From: Candidatus Altimarinota bacterium
GTDB taxonomy: Bacteria > Patescibacteriota > Gracilibacteria > CAIRYL01 > GCA-016699755
Length of the DNA stretch: 64,000 nt
Assembly: GCA_025210675.1 (NCBI GenBank)
Contig: JAOARU010000064.1
Location: 1 to 64,000 of the forward strand
Direction: 5' to 3'
Positions within the stretch are counted from its first letter, which is position 1, and each line of letters opens with the position of its first letter. Of this stretch, positions 8,735 through 17,336 are shown one piece after another. The position numbers and the translations under genes are program-made. Under the pieces are notes generated by a model that saw only the letters and a list, made by a program, of their open reading frames with translations, did not search any database and had not been told where the DNA came from.

Positions 8735-9290
8735 ATTTAAAGTCAATCTTTTCCAATTTTTCTTTGAGTTGCTTTTTTGCCCTATTGAGCATGGTAGCAA
8801 CTGTGCCTTGAGGTTTTTTGATGATGTCTGATATTTCATCATAGCTTTTTTCCTCTAAATATCTTAACACGAGTATTTCTCTATATTTGATTTTTAAATT
8901 ATACAAAGCCCTGGCTAATATTTCTTGATTTAGCTTTGTATTTGTTTGCTTTACCAGATCTATTTCTGATCCTAAATTTTCAAAGAGCTCATTTTCTAAA
9001 TCTACTTTTTTATCATAAGCACGTGATTTTGCTTTACGAAATTCTGAAATTGTTTGATTGTGGACTATTCTATAAATCCAAGAGGAAAACTTAATATCTT
9101 GATCAAAATCATTAAGATTGCTCCATGCCTTTATAAATGCTTCTTGCAATATCTCCTCTGCTTCTTCTTCTGAAAAACTAGAAATCCTTAATATGTATCT
9201 CAAAAGTGGCGCTTCATATCTCTTTATAAGCTCTGCAAAACATTCTATATCATTACCCAATGCCTTCTGTATAAGCTCTAAGTCAGTCAT
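8727..9290 (-). CDS. ECF-type RNA polymerase sigma factor
   Basis: This 187-residue sigma-70 family member carries only regions 2 and 4, as ECF factors do. Region 2 includes the FSSWIYRIVHNQ segment, which contacts the -10 element and core polymerase. Region 4 has the helix-turn-helix YDEISDIIKKPQGTVATMLNRAKKQL. I chose ATG 9290; an upstream in-frame ATG at 9317 lies inside the loop of an 11-bp hairpin and gives an unconserved extension. The gene is second in an apparent operon: secreted Met-rich protein, sigma, putative anti-sigma. Such operons are usually autoregulated by the sigma factor; the target promoter was not identified. Confidence 0.92.
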   Translation of the reverse strand: MTDLELIQKALGNDIECFAELIKRYEAPLLRYILRISSFSEEEAEEILQEAFIKAWSNLNDFDQDIKFSSWIYRIVHNQTISEFRKAKSRAYDKKVDLENELFENLGSEIDLVKQTNTKLNQEILARALYNLKIKYREILVLRYLEEKSYDEISDIIKKPQGTVATMLNRAKKQLKEKLEKIDFKYE

Positions 9291-9302
9291 TTTATGGTCA
9301 TT

Positions 9303-9333
9303 ATAGCACAGACCCATAATGAGTCTGTGCTAT
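9303..9333 (-). promoter_or_regulatory. 11-bp hairpin just upstream of the sigma factor start
   Basis: ATAGCACAGAC and GTCTGTGCTAT form a perfect 11-bp stem around a 9-nt loop. In the minus-strand transcript the hairpin ends 12 nt before the sigma factor ATG (9290) and begins 16 nt after the stop of the upstream secreted-protein gene. No U tract follows, so it is not a typical terminator. It could limit ribosome access to the sigma gene, act as an RNA-processing site, or set expression differences inside the operon. Confidence 0.6.
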
Positions 9334-9349
9334 TTTATGATTTTTATTA

Positions 9350-9799
9350 TTACTGTTGTTTATAGGAACAATCATGCATATCACCTTGTCTATTCATCAT
9401 TCCGTTCATTCCTTTCATCATACTGCGTCCCATTCCTTTGTGTCTTCTTATAAATCCATTTTCTAACCTATCTGCTCTATTATGTAATCTTTCAAGCATG
9501 TCTTCATCTTCAGTTGTAATTGTAATCACCACACCATTTTCAATATTTTCTACCACATGAGTTACTAATTCATTTTTCGAACCAGGCCTGTCTTTTGCTT
9601 GCAGATACTCAACTACTTCTTCATCTTCTGATGCAACTGTCATCTTGATGCCATTGTCGATTTTTTCTACTGTACGGTCAATTTGTGGTCTATACATACG
9701 TCTTTGTGTGTCATCTTCACTGTCGGCACTAGCCACCGGAACTACTGCGAGCCCAAGAAGAAGAGAAAATGCTAGTAAAAGTGATTTTGTTTTTTTCAT
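9350..9799 (-). CDS. Secreted Met-rich protein with a duplicated motif
   Basis: This 149-residue exported protein has a signal peptide (1-25, cleavage near VASA-DS). The mature part has two copies of one motif, VEKIDNGIKMTVASEDEE and VENIENGVVITITTEDED, each followed by a short helix. The tail is rich in Met, His and Gly (HKGMGRSMMKGMNGMM) and ends in MHDCSYKQQ. Met/His-rich tails of this kind often bind copper or other soft metals. It is not a recognisable CpxP/Spy protein. It is the first gene of the sigma/anti-sigma operon and a likely target of that sigma factor (inference). Confidence 0.7.
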   Translation of the reverse strand: MKKTKSLLLAFSLLLGLAVVPVASADSEDDTQRRMYRPQIDRTVEKIDNGIKMTVASEDEEVVEYLQAKDRPGSKNELVTHVVENIENGVVITITTEDEDMLERLHNRADRLENGFIRRHKGMGRSMMKGMNGMMNRQGDMHDCSYKQQ

Positions 9800-9876
9800 A
9801 GTGTTTTTAAAAAAGGAAAAAATATCGCGAGAGATAAATAATACTCTCTCTGGTAGACTTCAATTTATATACTTAA

Positions 9877-9890
9877 TGAAACGTATTTCA
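9877..9890. promoter_or_regulatory. Candidate operator: TGAAA/TTTCA inverted repeat
   Basis: TGAAACGTATTTCA has perfect 5-bp arms around CGTA. It lies about 80 bp upstream of the Met-rich secreted-protein gene and 115 bp upstream of dus, in the divergent promoter region. No well-matched ECF -35/-10 pair could be fixed by eye. Confidence 0.25.
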
Positions 9891-10004
9891 GTGTTGAAAT
9901 CTATTGTTTAAATTTAAAAGTTCAATTTGCTTTTGCGATCGCTGGCACCCCTTATTACGCAAAAGATTTTTTTTTCTTTCATTTTTTTTTATAATATTTT
10001 TGTT

Positions 10005-10958
10005 ATGACTAAATTTAATTGGAAAAAAACGGCAAAACCCGTAATCATACTTGCTCCAATGGACGGCTGGAGTAACAGTCCCATGCGACAAGCCATTAAA
10101 AAAATCACCCCTGAAGTGATAACTTTTACTGAATTTGTATCAGTAGACGGATTAACACACAAGAATCGCAGTAAAAACCTACTCCAAAAGGCTATCTATC
10201 ACGAAAAAACAGAAAAACCACTCATAGTGCAATTATTTGGCAAAGATCCTGAAAAATTTGCCCTAGCCTCATCAATGATGGAAGAAATGGGTGCAGGAGC
10301 AATAGACATTAATTTTGGTTGTCCTGCTCGCAAAGTAGTTGGGCACAAAAATGGTGCCTACCTATTACAAGAGCCTGATTTGGCATATGAAATAGTACGT
10401 CAAACCAAAGCAGCCACAAATCTTCAGGTATCAGTCAAGACTCGCCTAGGCTGGGATAATCCTGAGCAAATTTTTGATTTTGGAGAATTAATGATAAAAG
10501 CTGGAGCAGATGCTCTAACAATCCATGGACGTACTGCTAAACAAGCTTTTACAGGTGAAGCAGATTACACAAACATATACAAATTCAAAAAACTTCATCC
10601 TGATTTTATAGTAATCGGCAATGGTGACATAAAAGACCGCACAAAATCCATGGAGCTTGCATCAAAACTAGACGGATTTATGATAGGACGTGAGGCAAAT
10701 GCAAATCCTTTTATTTTTAAACAAATACTTGAGCCTGATTTTACACCTAGCCTAAATGACAAAATAGAGCTAGTCTTATTTCAAGCTCAACTAGCCCAAG
10801 AACAAAATGGTCAAGCAGGCGTGATAGCTATGCGAAAATTTTTTGCTTTTGTGGTTAGAGGACTAGAGGGAGCTTCTGAATATCGTAAAGAATTAATGCA
10901 AGTTGATAATATTGATGAAGCTCGGAGGATTTTTACTAAAATAAAAAATGAATTTTGA
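10005..10958 (+). CDS. dus: tRNA-dihydrouridine synthase
   Basis: This 317-residue FMN-dependent enzyme reduces uridine to dihydrouridine in the D-loop of tRNA. It has the family N-terminal LAPMDGWSNSPMR segment, the catalytic cysteine in INFGCPARKV, KTRLGW, IHGRT and the FMN-phosphate region IGNGDI followed by GFMIGREANANPFIF. ATG 10005 is chosen because upstream in-frame codons do not extend the conserved domain. It overlaps ftsW by 11 bp, so translation is probably coupled. It is the first gene of dus-ftsW-murG. The paralogue type (A, B or C) is not clear from sequence alone. Confidence 0.93.
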   Translation: MTKFNWKKTAKPVIILAPMDGWSNSPMRQAIKKITPEVITFTEFVSVDGLTHKNRSKNLLQKAIYHEKTEKPLIVQLFGKDPEKFALASSMMEEMGAGAIDINFGCPARKVVGHKNGAYLLQEPDLAYEIVRQTKAATNLQVSVKTRLGWDNPEQIFDFGELMIKAGADALTIHGRTAKQAFTGEADYTNIYKFKKLHPDFIVIGNGDIKDRTKSMELASKLDGFMIGREANANPFIFKQILEPDFTPSLNDKIELVLFQAQLAQEQNGQAGVIAMRKFFAFVVRGLEGASEYRKELMQVDNIDEARRIFTKIKNEF

Positions 10959-12132
10959 AAAAATAGATCGCTGGCTTTTTTTTACTATTATAGGTCTCGT
11001 GATCTTTGGAGTTGTGATGATCTCATCAGTTAGCACTTACGAATCATTTAATTTAATGGTAAAAATCCACGGTCAAGAGTATTGCGCACCTGAGACAGGC
11101 AATAATTGTAATAGTTTTTATCTAGTCAATCATATAATTAGAGTGATTTTATCTTTAGGGCTTTTCTTTTTGGGCATTTTTGCTCCTGTTAAATTTTACA
11201 AAAAAATAGCTCCAGGATTTTTTCTGTTATCTTGGATTTTATTAGTATCTCTTTTTATTAAAGGAATCGGCTCAGATTACGGAACAGCAAAAAGCTGGAT
11301 TGACGTACCTTTTCTACCTTCTATTCAACCTTCTGAGATTATGAAACTGGCTATTATATTTTATTTTGCCTTGTGGCTTGAAAGAAAAGAAAAAGAAGTC
11401 AAAACCTTTGAAGGTGGCTTTCTTCCTTTTGTAATACTTTTGTCGCTAGCACTTGCCCCAATAGCCTTGCAGCCTGATTTTGGCTCTGTACTAGTAATTG
11501 GAGCCATATCTGTATGTATGCTTATTGTAGCAGGTGGAAGATTTTTGCATATTGTTACTGGTGGCACAATAGCCTCATTGATTGCTTGGCCAATTATCCT
11601 ATCCCATGATTATATTCGTGATCGTTTTTTGGCTTTTTTGCACCCTGACTCAAACTCTCCAGACATGCAAGATGCCTTATTTCAAATCAAACAATCTCTT
11701 ATTGCTGTTGGTAGTGGCAAATTTTGGGGAGTTGGTGTAGGAGAAAGCGGACAAAGAAACGGCTGGCTACCAGAAATACAAGGAGACACAATCTTTGCAG
11801 CAGCAGCAGAAGAGCTTGGATTTATTCGCATTGCCATATTTATAGGTGCATTTTTCTTGATTGCTTATCGTGGCTTAATGATCGGCGAAAAAACCAACGA
11901 CAGATTTCTAAAATTAGTTGCCGTTGGCATCACTTCTTGGGTTGTATGCCAAGCTCTAATTAATATCTGTGTAACAATAGCACTTATGCCCTTAACGGGC
12001 ATTACTTTGCCTTTTATCTCTTATGGTGGTACTTCACTTTTAATGATGATGTTTGCTTCTGGAATTCTCTTAAACATTTCTATGGAGCGTGAATCTGGAA
12101 GATTTTTCTATAAAAAATCTCGCCTAAAATAA
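10948..12132 (+). CDS. ftsW: FtsW/RodA-type lipid II polymerase (SEDS family)
   Basis: This 394-residue polytopic SEDS glycosyltransferase polymerises lipid II into glycan strands with a partner class b PBP. About ten membrane helices are visible. Conserved SEDS segments include QPSEIMKLAIIFY, LQPDFGS, GVGVGESGQRNGWLPEIQGDTIFAAAAEELGF and PLTGITLPFISYGGTS. An unusual first periplasmic loop carries two cysteines (EYCAPETGNNC). The gene sits directly before murG (stop/start overlap TAATG), which argues for the division protein FtsW rather than RodA. Confidence 0.9.
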   Translation: MNFEKIDRWLFFTIIGLVIFGVVMISSVSTYESFNLMVKIHGQEYCAPETGNNCNSFYLVNHIIRVILSLGLFFLGIFAPVKFYKKIAPGFFLLSWILLVSLFIKGIGSDYGTAKSWIDVPFLPSIQPSEIMKLAIIFYFALWLERKEKEVKTFEGGFLPFVILLSLALAPIALQPDFGSVLVIGAISVCMLIVAGGRFLHIVTGGTIASLIAWPIILSHDYIRDRFLAFLHPDSNSPDMQDALFQIKQSLIAVGSGKFWGVGVGESGQRNGWLPEIQGDTIFAAAAEELGFIRIAIFIGAFFLIAYRGLMIGEKTNDRFLKLVAVGITSWVVCQALINICVTIALMPLTGITLPFISYGGTSLLMMMFASGILLNISMERESGRFFYKKSRLK

Positions 12133-13154
12133 TGAAAAATTATATCCTCTTTGTGGCTGGTGGCTCTGGTGGACATATCACTCCTGCAATCGCCGTAGCG
12201 CTTAAATTAAACAAAAAAGATGTTTTTTTTATCTGCTCAAAATCAGATCTTGATAAAAACATAATTAAAAAATACGACTTTAAATACAAACAAATATCAA
12301 CAGGCAAATTGAGACGATATTTTGATTGGCAAAACTTTTTAGACATTGGCAGATTATCTTGGGGGCTTGTAGAAAGTTTTTTATTTTTAGTTTTTAATCG
12401 TCCGAGAGTCATATTCTCAAAAGGTGGCTTTGTATCACTTCCTGTTGGCATTTCTGCTTTTTTACTAAGAATTCCTTTCGTCTTACATGAAAGTGATAGC
12501 ATAATGGGTCTTGCAAATCGTATACTCAGTAGACTATCAAACCAAAAACTCAGCGCATTTCAAATTCAAGATGCCACAGAGGTTGGCACACCAATTCGTC
12601 AAGATGCCCAAAAAGCAGATCCAAAAAAAGCTAATGATTTTTTAAATTTCAAATACAAAAAGCCGATACTTCTAGTTATTGGTGGCTCTCAAGGGTCAAG
12701 CTTTATCAATAATTTAATCAAAAATCAGCTAAAAAACCTAAAATCATTCAATATAGTTATTATAAAAGGAAAAAATCAACTTAATCTTAAAAATTCAGAC
12801 TCAATTAGAATTTTTGATTTTTTATATGATGAATTTTTTGACGTACTCAATGTAAGTGATTTTGTTATATCTCGCTCAGGTGCAAATTCTATTGCTGAAA
12901 TTGCTTATTTTAAAAAACCTGCGATTCTGATCCCTCTTAAAAATTCAGCCAACAATCATCAATACCTAAATGCAAAAAATCTTCAAAAACAAAAACTTTG
13001 CCTTATGCTAACGGAAGATGAAGTAGAAAAAAATCTTCAAAAAACCATAAAAAAGCTCCAAGAAAACAAGGAATTATTTAGTAAAAATATCTCAAAATTA
13101 AGCTCTAATGAATCAGCAGAAAAAATCGCAAAAATAATCAAAAAATATATCTGA
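12132..13154 (+). CDS. murG: UDP-GlcNAc:lipid I N-acetylglucosaminyltransferase
   Basis: This 340-residue GT28 glycosyltransferase transfers GlcNAc to lipid I at the inner membrane to make lipid II, the substrate of the FtsW encoded just upstream. It has the N-terminal glycine loop VAGGSGGHITPA, a second glycine motif GGSQGSSFIN and the donor-binding region ISRSGANSIAEIAYFKKPAILIPL. It starts on the last base of the ftsW stop, so it is translationally coupled. It ends in TGA. Confidence 0.95.
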   Translation: MKNYILFVAGGSGGHITPAIAVALKLNKKDVFFICSKSDLDKNIIKKYDFKYKQISTGKLRRYFDWQNFLDIGRLSWGLVESFLFLVFNRPRVIFSKGGFVSLPVGISAFLLRIPFVLHESDSIMGLANRILSRLSNQKLSAFQIQDATEVGTPIRQDAQKADPKKANDFLNFKYKKPILLVIGGSQGSSFINNLIKNQLKNLKSFNIVIIKGKNQLNLKNSDSIRIFDFLYDEFFDVLNVSDFVISRSGANSIAEIAYFKKPAILIPLKNSANNHQYLNAKNLQKQKLCLMLTEDEVEKNLQKTIKKLQENKELFSKNISKLSSNESAEKIAKIIKKYI

Positions 13155-13170
13155 TAAAAGCTCATTTATT

Positions 13171-13199
13171 TTGACAATAAGCTACTTTTTTGATATAAT
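13171..13199 (+). promoter_or_regulatory. Consensus sigma-70 promoter of the NBR1-like gene
   Basis: TTGACA (13171-13176) and TATAAT (13194-13199) match the bacterial consensus in all 12 positions with the ideal 17-bp spacer. The predicted leader is only about 14 nt, A-rich and without a Shine-Dalgarno sequence, before ATG 13220. The match predicts strong constitutive transcription of the downstream envelope genes. Confidence 0.8.
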
Positions 13200-13219
13200 T
13201 ATACGATATAAAAATAAAA

Positions 13220-14167
13220 ATGAAAAAAGTGGCTTACGCATTATTTTTTATGACTCTATTTAGTCTTCATGCTCATGCCGAGGCACCTCTTTTTGATGCC
13301 ACGTTTATTGAAAGCAACCTAAATTATGAGCTAGAACCAGGGGAAAATTTCTTAGCTGAATTTACCTTTAAAAACACAGGCAAAAATTCATGGGAAACCA
13401 TAAGAGGTGAAAATCCTGTATTTCTAGGGATCAAAGAAGTATCAGATGAAGCTGATTTTTCAAACTCATTTCAAAATTGGGGCTGGAGCAATGAAAGATT
13501 GATTAAATTAAGCGAAAAAAAGACAAGCATAAAAGGCGATCAAATAGCTGTTTTTTCAGCCTATTTTAAAGCACCAGACCAAGAGAGAAATTATCACATC
13601 AAACTACAACCAATTGTAAAAGGCGATGATTTTTCTGATTTTTTTGGCGAAGAAGTGGTTTTTGACATCAATGTAAAATCAAGCCTTATTGGAGAAGCAA
13701 CAGAAGATGCTACTGTGGATTTTACGGTATTTGAAGACACAGAGCCAGTCAAAACCTCGGCTGAAGTGCAAAGAATCTATCAAGCTAAAAATGAAATTAC
13801 TGAAAAAGAGCGTACTTTTGAACAAAAAATAGAAAAATTAGAGGAAAATTTAAATATAATCGAAGAAAAAATAGAAAAAACAGACTCAAAAAAAGAAAAA
13901 ATACTCATAGGACAGGAACTTAAACACATACAAAAACAAAAAGACATGATGTATCAAAAAATGGAAGAATTACAAAATAAAATAGAAAAAAATCAAGAAA
14001 TTCTCTCAGCAAATATCCAGAAAAGCATTGATCATAAAAGCATAGACAGTGAAAAAAAAATCATGTGGATATTTATAGGAGTTTTTACACTTTCATTTGT
14101 GTTTGTGCATCTTTTTGTCACTAAAAGATTTTTCAAAAATGCCGAAGAAAAAGAAAAAACAAGTTAA
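13220..14167 (+). CDS. Exported NBR1-like Ig-domain protein with coiled coil and TM anchor
   Basis: This 315-residue envelope protein has a signal peptide (1-21) and then an Ig-like beta domain (about 22-155) resembling the central NBR1 domain, with PGENFLAEFTFKNTGKNSW and YFKAPDQERNYHIKLQP. A long charged coiled coil follows (about 185-270), then a C-terminal TM helix (about 280-298) and a short basic tail. The Ig domain would therefore be exposed outside and anchored by its C-terminus. Function is unknown. It overlaps or abuts the next gene, which is also a membrane-anchored surface protein, so the two may act together. Confidence 0.7.
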   Translation: MKKVAYALFFMTLFSLHAHAEAPLFDATFIESNLNYELEPGENFLAEFTFKNTGKNSWETIRGENPVFLGIKEVSDEADFSNSFQNWGWSNERLIKLSEKKTSIKGDQIAVFSAYFKAPDQERNYHIKLQPIVKGDDFSDFFGEEVVFDINVKSSLIGEATEDATVDFTVFEDTEPVKTSAEVQRIYQAKNEITEKERTFEQKIEKLEENLNIIEEKIEKTDSKKEKILIGQELKHIQKQKDMMYQKMEELQNKIEKNQEILSANIQKSIDHKSIDSEKKIMWIFIGVFTLSFVFVHLFVTKRFFKNAEEKEKTS

Positions 14168-15158
14168 AAAAGGCATGTTTAAAAGCATTCAAGAAAAGGT
14201 CTTTAGTGGAATTTCTAAAGGCATAGAAGATGCTGTCAAAAAATTTACCGTATCTATACTAAGTGCGTTTTTTGTGGCTATTGGTGTGCTTTTTTCGACC
14301 TATGGCACTGATGTATTTAAGGCAAGTGTAGTAGACACCACGGAAACTCTTCAAGATCTCATAGACAAAACCCAAAATAATCAAGAGCTAGATATTTCAA
14401 ATCTATCATTTACAGGTAGTTTTACTATCAATAAAAATATTCATCTAAAAGGTAATAACAAAACCATCTTATCATCAAGCGATAAAAATGGTGTGATTTT
14501 GACAATAGAAAACAATGCTCAAGTTGAAATTGATGGAATCATGTTCAAAGGCGCAAAGAAAGCTGTCTATGCCAAAGAAGACTCTGCTCTAAATGTCAAA
14601 AATTCAATTTTTACTGACAATCAAGTAGGCATATACATCTCAAATGCCTCTGATATAAATATAGAAAATAGTTTTATAGAGGGGTCTTCTGATCATGCAA
14701 TCTATATATCAGGTTTGATAAAAGGAAAAATATACAAAAACACACTTTCAAAAAATCGTATTGGAATAAGGCTAGAAAATTCAAGTATAAACATAACAGA
14801 AAATCTAATAAAAAACTCAAACGACAATGGGTTATATCTATTTTCAGATTCATCAAATATCTACAAAAATTACCTAAACAGAATCTACTACGGCTCTGGT
14901 GTTAATTTTCGTAAAGGTACTCACTCAACAAAAATTTACGAGAACACGATCGCATCATCAAATATCGGTATCTACTCTGTGTCTAGTGCTGATACAAGCT
15001 CTGTATCAGCATATAAAAATAATTTTTTAGATATTTCTGAAAATGAGATTATTGTTAAAGATAAAAACAGCGAAAATTTCTATGAAAATCAAGCTTTGGA
15101 TGAAAATGATGAGCTTTCAGTAGAAAATTTTGGTTGTTATATGGAAATATGCTTATAA
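14139..15158 (+). CDS. Membrane-anchored right-handed beta-helix protein
   Basis: This protein of about 340 residues has a Lys-rich N-terminus (MPKKKKKQVKK), one TM segment (about residues 33-55 from this start) and a right-handed parallel beta-helix built from short repeats such as IYISNASDINIENSFI and IYKNTLSKNRIGIRLENSSINITENLI, like NosD/pectate-lyase-fold proteins. The start is uncertain: ATG 14139 overlaps the upstream gene by 29 bp, whereas ATG 14175 begins 7 bp after its stop. Such helices usually bind or cleave polysaccharide, but no catalytic set is recognisable. Confidence 0.75.
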   Translation: MPKKKKKQVKKGMFKSIQEKVFSGISKGIEDAVKKFTVSILSAFFVAIGVLFSTYGTDVFKASVVDTTETLQDLIDKTQNNQELDISNLSFTGSFTINKNIHLKGNNKTILSSSDKNGVILTIENNAQVEIDGIMFKGAKKAVYAKEDSALNVKNSIFTDNQVGIYISNASDINIENSFIEGSSDHAIYISGLIKGKIYKNTLSKNRIGIRLENSSINITENLIKNSNDNGLYLFSDSSNIYKNYLNRIYYGSGVNFRKGTHSTKIYENTIASSNIGIYSVSSADTSSVSAYKNNFLDISENEIIVKDKNSENFYENQALDENDELSVENFGCYMEICL

Positions 15159-15165
15159 TAAAGAT

Positions 15166-15663
15166 ATGCACAAAATAAACAATCAAAAGAAGGCTTATAA
15201 TTTTATAAATGCAGGAGATTTGTGCAGTTTTTCAGGTAAATTAATTCTAATTAGAGATCAAAGCTTAGAACGACTAAAAAATGAAAAAAAACCACCAATT
15301 TCCTTTGAAAATGCGGTAGTTTTTTTCTGTGGTCCCACCCCAACACCAAAAAGCAAAATTACAGGCTCAATAGGTCCTACAACTACAGAACGCATGCAGG
15401 ATTATTTTGAAATGCTATTTAAACTTGGAGCAATCTCACTAATCGGCAAGGGGGGGATCAAAGACAAATATATAAACATATTTAAAGATAAAGGCTGTCT
15501 AATGTCTGTAACAGGCGGCGTTGGCGCTTTTCTTTCAAAAAAAGTCATATCATCTAAAATTCTTGCATATGAAGATCTACTAGCAGAGGCAATTCGAGAA
15601 ATGGAAGTAGATGATTTGCCATGCGTTTGTGTAGTTGATAAAAATGGCAAAAAAATAATTTAA
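15166..15663 (+). CDS. Class I fumarase/tartrate dehydratase beta-domain protein
   Basis: This 165-residue protein matches the C-terminal (beta) domain of Fe-S fumarase and L-tartrate dehydratase. It has GDLCSFSGKLILIRDQ, CGPTPTPKSKITGSIGPTTTERM, LIGKGGIKD and SVTGGVGAFL. In two-subunit enzymes this domain binds substrate together with a separate 4Fe-4S alpha subunit. No alpha subunit is encoded in this window. The partner must be elsewhere, or the lone domain has another role. ATG 15166 was chosen because upstream codons overlap the preceding gene and are not family-like. It lies between envelope genes. Confidence 0.85.
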   Translation: MHKINNQKKAYNFINAGDLCSFSGKLILIRDQSLERLKNEKKPPISFENAVVFFCGPTPTPKSKITGSIGPTTTERMQDYFEMLFKLGAISLIGKGGIKDKYINIFKDKGCLMSVTGGVGAFLSKKVISSKILAYEDLLAEAIREMEVDDLPCVCVVDKNGKKII

Positions 15664-15708
15664 TTTTTTGTGAAACTAAAAAAGATTTTTTGCGTTAAAA
15701 AATATATA

Positions 15709-17082
15709 ATGACAAAATTTTTTAAATCAATTGTAGGGCTTGTTTTGTTTTTAGGATTATGTCCACTTGTTCATGCTGCAAGTATTGCTGACTTAACCAC
15801 TACAAGCACCGTAGACGATGGGCAAAAGTCATTTCTTGAGATGTATCAAGATATTGTCAAAGAACAAAACAAGCTTACAAAAGCTGAAATTGATCTAAAA
15901 TTTTTAAAAGAAGACTTTAAAAACACAGCAGAAAAAGAATTAACAACAAAGCAAACCGAAAAAGAAATACTGGAAAATGAACTAGAAAAACTCAGAAAAG
16001 ACAAAGAGCGCTTTGCGGGAATAGAAGATGAAAACAATATCTTTCTAGAAAATATTAATAAAAAAGAGAAAGAATTAATTGAAAAAATTGATTTTATTGA
16101 ACTTGAGATAGCAAAACTTAAAAAAAGAAAAAACGAATTAGAACTAGAACATAAGACCAAAATCAATGAAAAAGAAACTCAAATCAATGAATTCAGATCA
16201 AATATAGAAAAAAATAAAGAAATCTTAAAACAAGATTTTACAGCTTTTTTGATTAGGCTACTGTTTTTTGGAGGTACTATTTTGGTGGCTTTATTTTTTA
16301 GCAATATAGCCAAAAGCACCATTAAGCGTCATGGCAAAAACTTACCGATTAGACGCAGAGAGGTTTTGTTTAGAGTTGTAAATGTATTTACATATTCAAT
16401 TGTAGGAATCATTATCTTTGCTACTTTATTTGCCCAGTTTGCAGTCTTGCTGCCATTCTTGGCATTGCTAGGTACTGGTCTCGCATTTGCTGTGCGTGAT
16501 GTTATTTCATCATTTTTGGCATGGTTTTTTATTGGAATGCGATACGGCTATAAAATTGGTGATTTGATTGAAATTGGCGGAGCAAGAGGACGTGTAAAAG
16601 AAATCAGCCTAATCCATACAATCATTAGAGAAACAGGAGAAAGGGGTCCAACAGGAAAAATCCTCACCATTCCAAATAAAATGATCTTTCAGGAGAAGAT
16701 GAGAAATTTCTCTGCAATGTATCGTTTTACCTGGATTATCACTGATTTTTTACTAGAAAGAAATTCAAATATTGAAAAAGTTAGACAAATATTAGAAGAA
16801 GTTATCGAGGAAAACACAGCTCAAGACACGGAAGAAATCAAGAAAGCACTTCCAGCAATGGGTGCAAAATTTTCCCTAACTGAAGAAAACACTAAGCCAC
16901 AAATATTTGTAGAATTAACTGAATATGGCATATTGGTTAAAACAAAGGTGTTTTGTCGCTTAGAAAAAAGGCATACACTAAAAACTGCAATATCTCAGGA
17001 TTTCTTGAGTAAAATAAGGGAAGAGCACGATATTGTAATGAGATTTTTAAATTATGGCTCAATCGGCACATCTTCTCATTAA
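15709..17082 (+). CDS. MscS-family mechanosensitive channel
   Basis: This 457-residue channel would release solutes on hypo-osmotic shock. A signal peptide (about 1-23, ending VHAA) is followed by an extracytoplasmic coiled coil (about 45-165), three or so TM helices and the MscS core: the pore-helix-like FLALLGTGLAFAVRDVISSFLAWFFIGMRYGYKIGDLIEIGGARGRVKEI and the TIPNKMIFQEKMRNF beta domain. The long periplasmic coiled coil is atypical for MscS and may sense the wall. I chose ATG 15709 over GTG 15670 because it gives a clean signal peptide. Confidence 0.88.
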   Translation: MTKFFKSIVGLVLFLGLCPLVHAASIADLTTTSTVDDGQKSFLEMYQDIVKEQNKLTKAEIDLKFLKEDFKNTAEKELTTKQTEKEILENELEKLRKDKERFAGIEDENNIFLENINKKEKELIEKIDFIELEIAKLKKRKNELELEHKTKINEKETQINEFRSNIEKNKEILKQDFTAFLIRLLFFGGTILVALFFSNIAKSTIKRHGKNLPIRRREVLFRVVNVFTYSIVGIIIFATLFAQFAVLLPFLALLGTGLAFAVRDVISSFLAWFFIGMRYGYKIGDLIEIGGARGRVKEISLIHTIIRETGERGPTGKILTIPNKMIFQEKMRNFSAMYRFTWIITDFLLERNSNIEKVRQILEEVIEENTAQDTEEIKKALPAMGAKFSLTEENTKPQIFVELTEYGILVKTKVFCRLEKRHTLKTAISQDFLSKIREEHDIVMRFLNYGSIGTSSH

Positions 17083-17289
17083 TTATAAATTAGCTAAATG
17101 TAGTTAAGGTGGGAGTTTTTATAAGAGAGCAAAACGAAATAGCGGGGTAATACAAAATTTTCTCTAAAAAACTATTTAACAATACAGCCTATTAAACCCT
17201 AGGAAAGGCGTTTTTTGAGTAGCACAAACACATTATAGTGCAATGTTTTTGAGACGAGTTAAGCTCACTTAATGGTGAGCGTGCGAGCG

Positions 17290-17316
17290 AAAAAAACACA
17301 CTGACGAAGCAGTGTG
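17290..17316 (-). terminator. Intrinsic terminator of the ssb-aroB operon
   Basis: Read on the minus strand, CACACTG-CTTCGT-CAGTGTG forms a 7-bp stem closed by a UUCG-type loop and followed by seven T residues. It lies 20 bp downstream of the dehydroquinate synthase stop. A second hairpin, GCTCAC/GTGAGC (17263-17280), follows without a U tract. Confidence 0.8.
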
Positions 17317-17336
17317 CAGTTTTCATAAGCAAGAAG

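Noticed and set aside
17263-17280. Hairpin GCTCAC/GTGAGC as a second terminator
   Set aside because: No T run follows on either strand; the neighbouring CACACTG hairpin is the real terminator.
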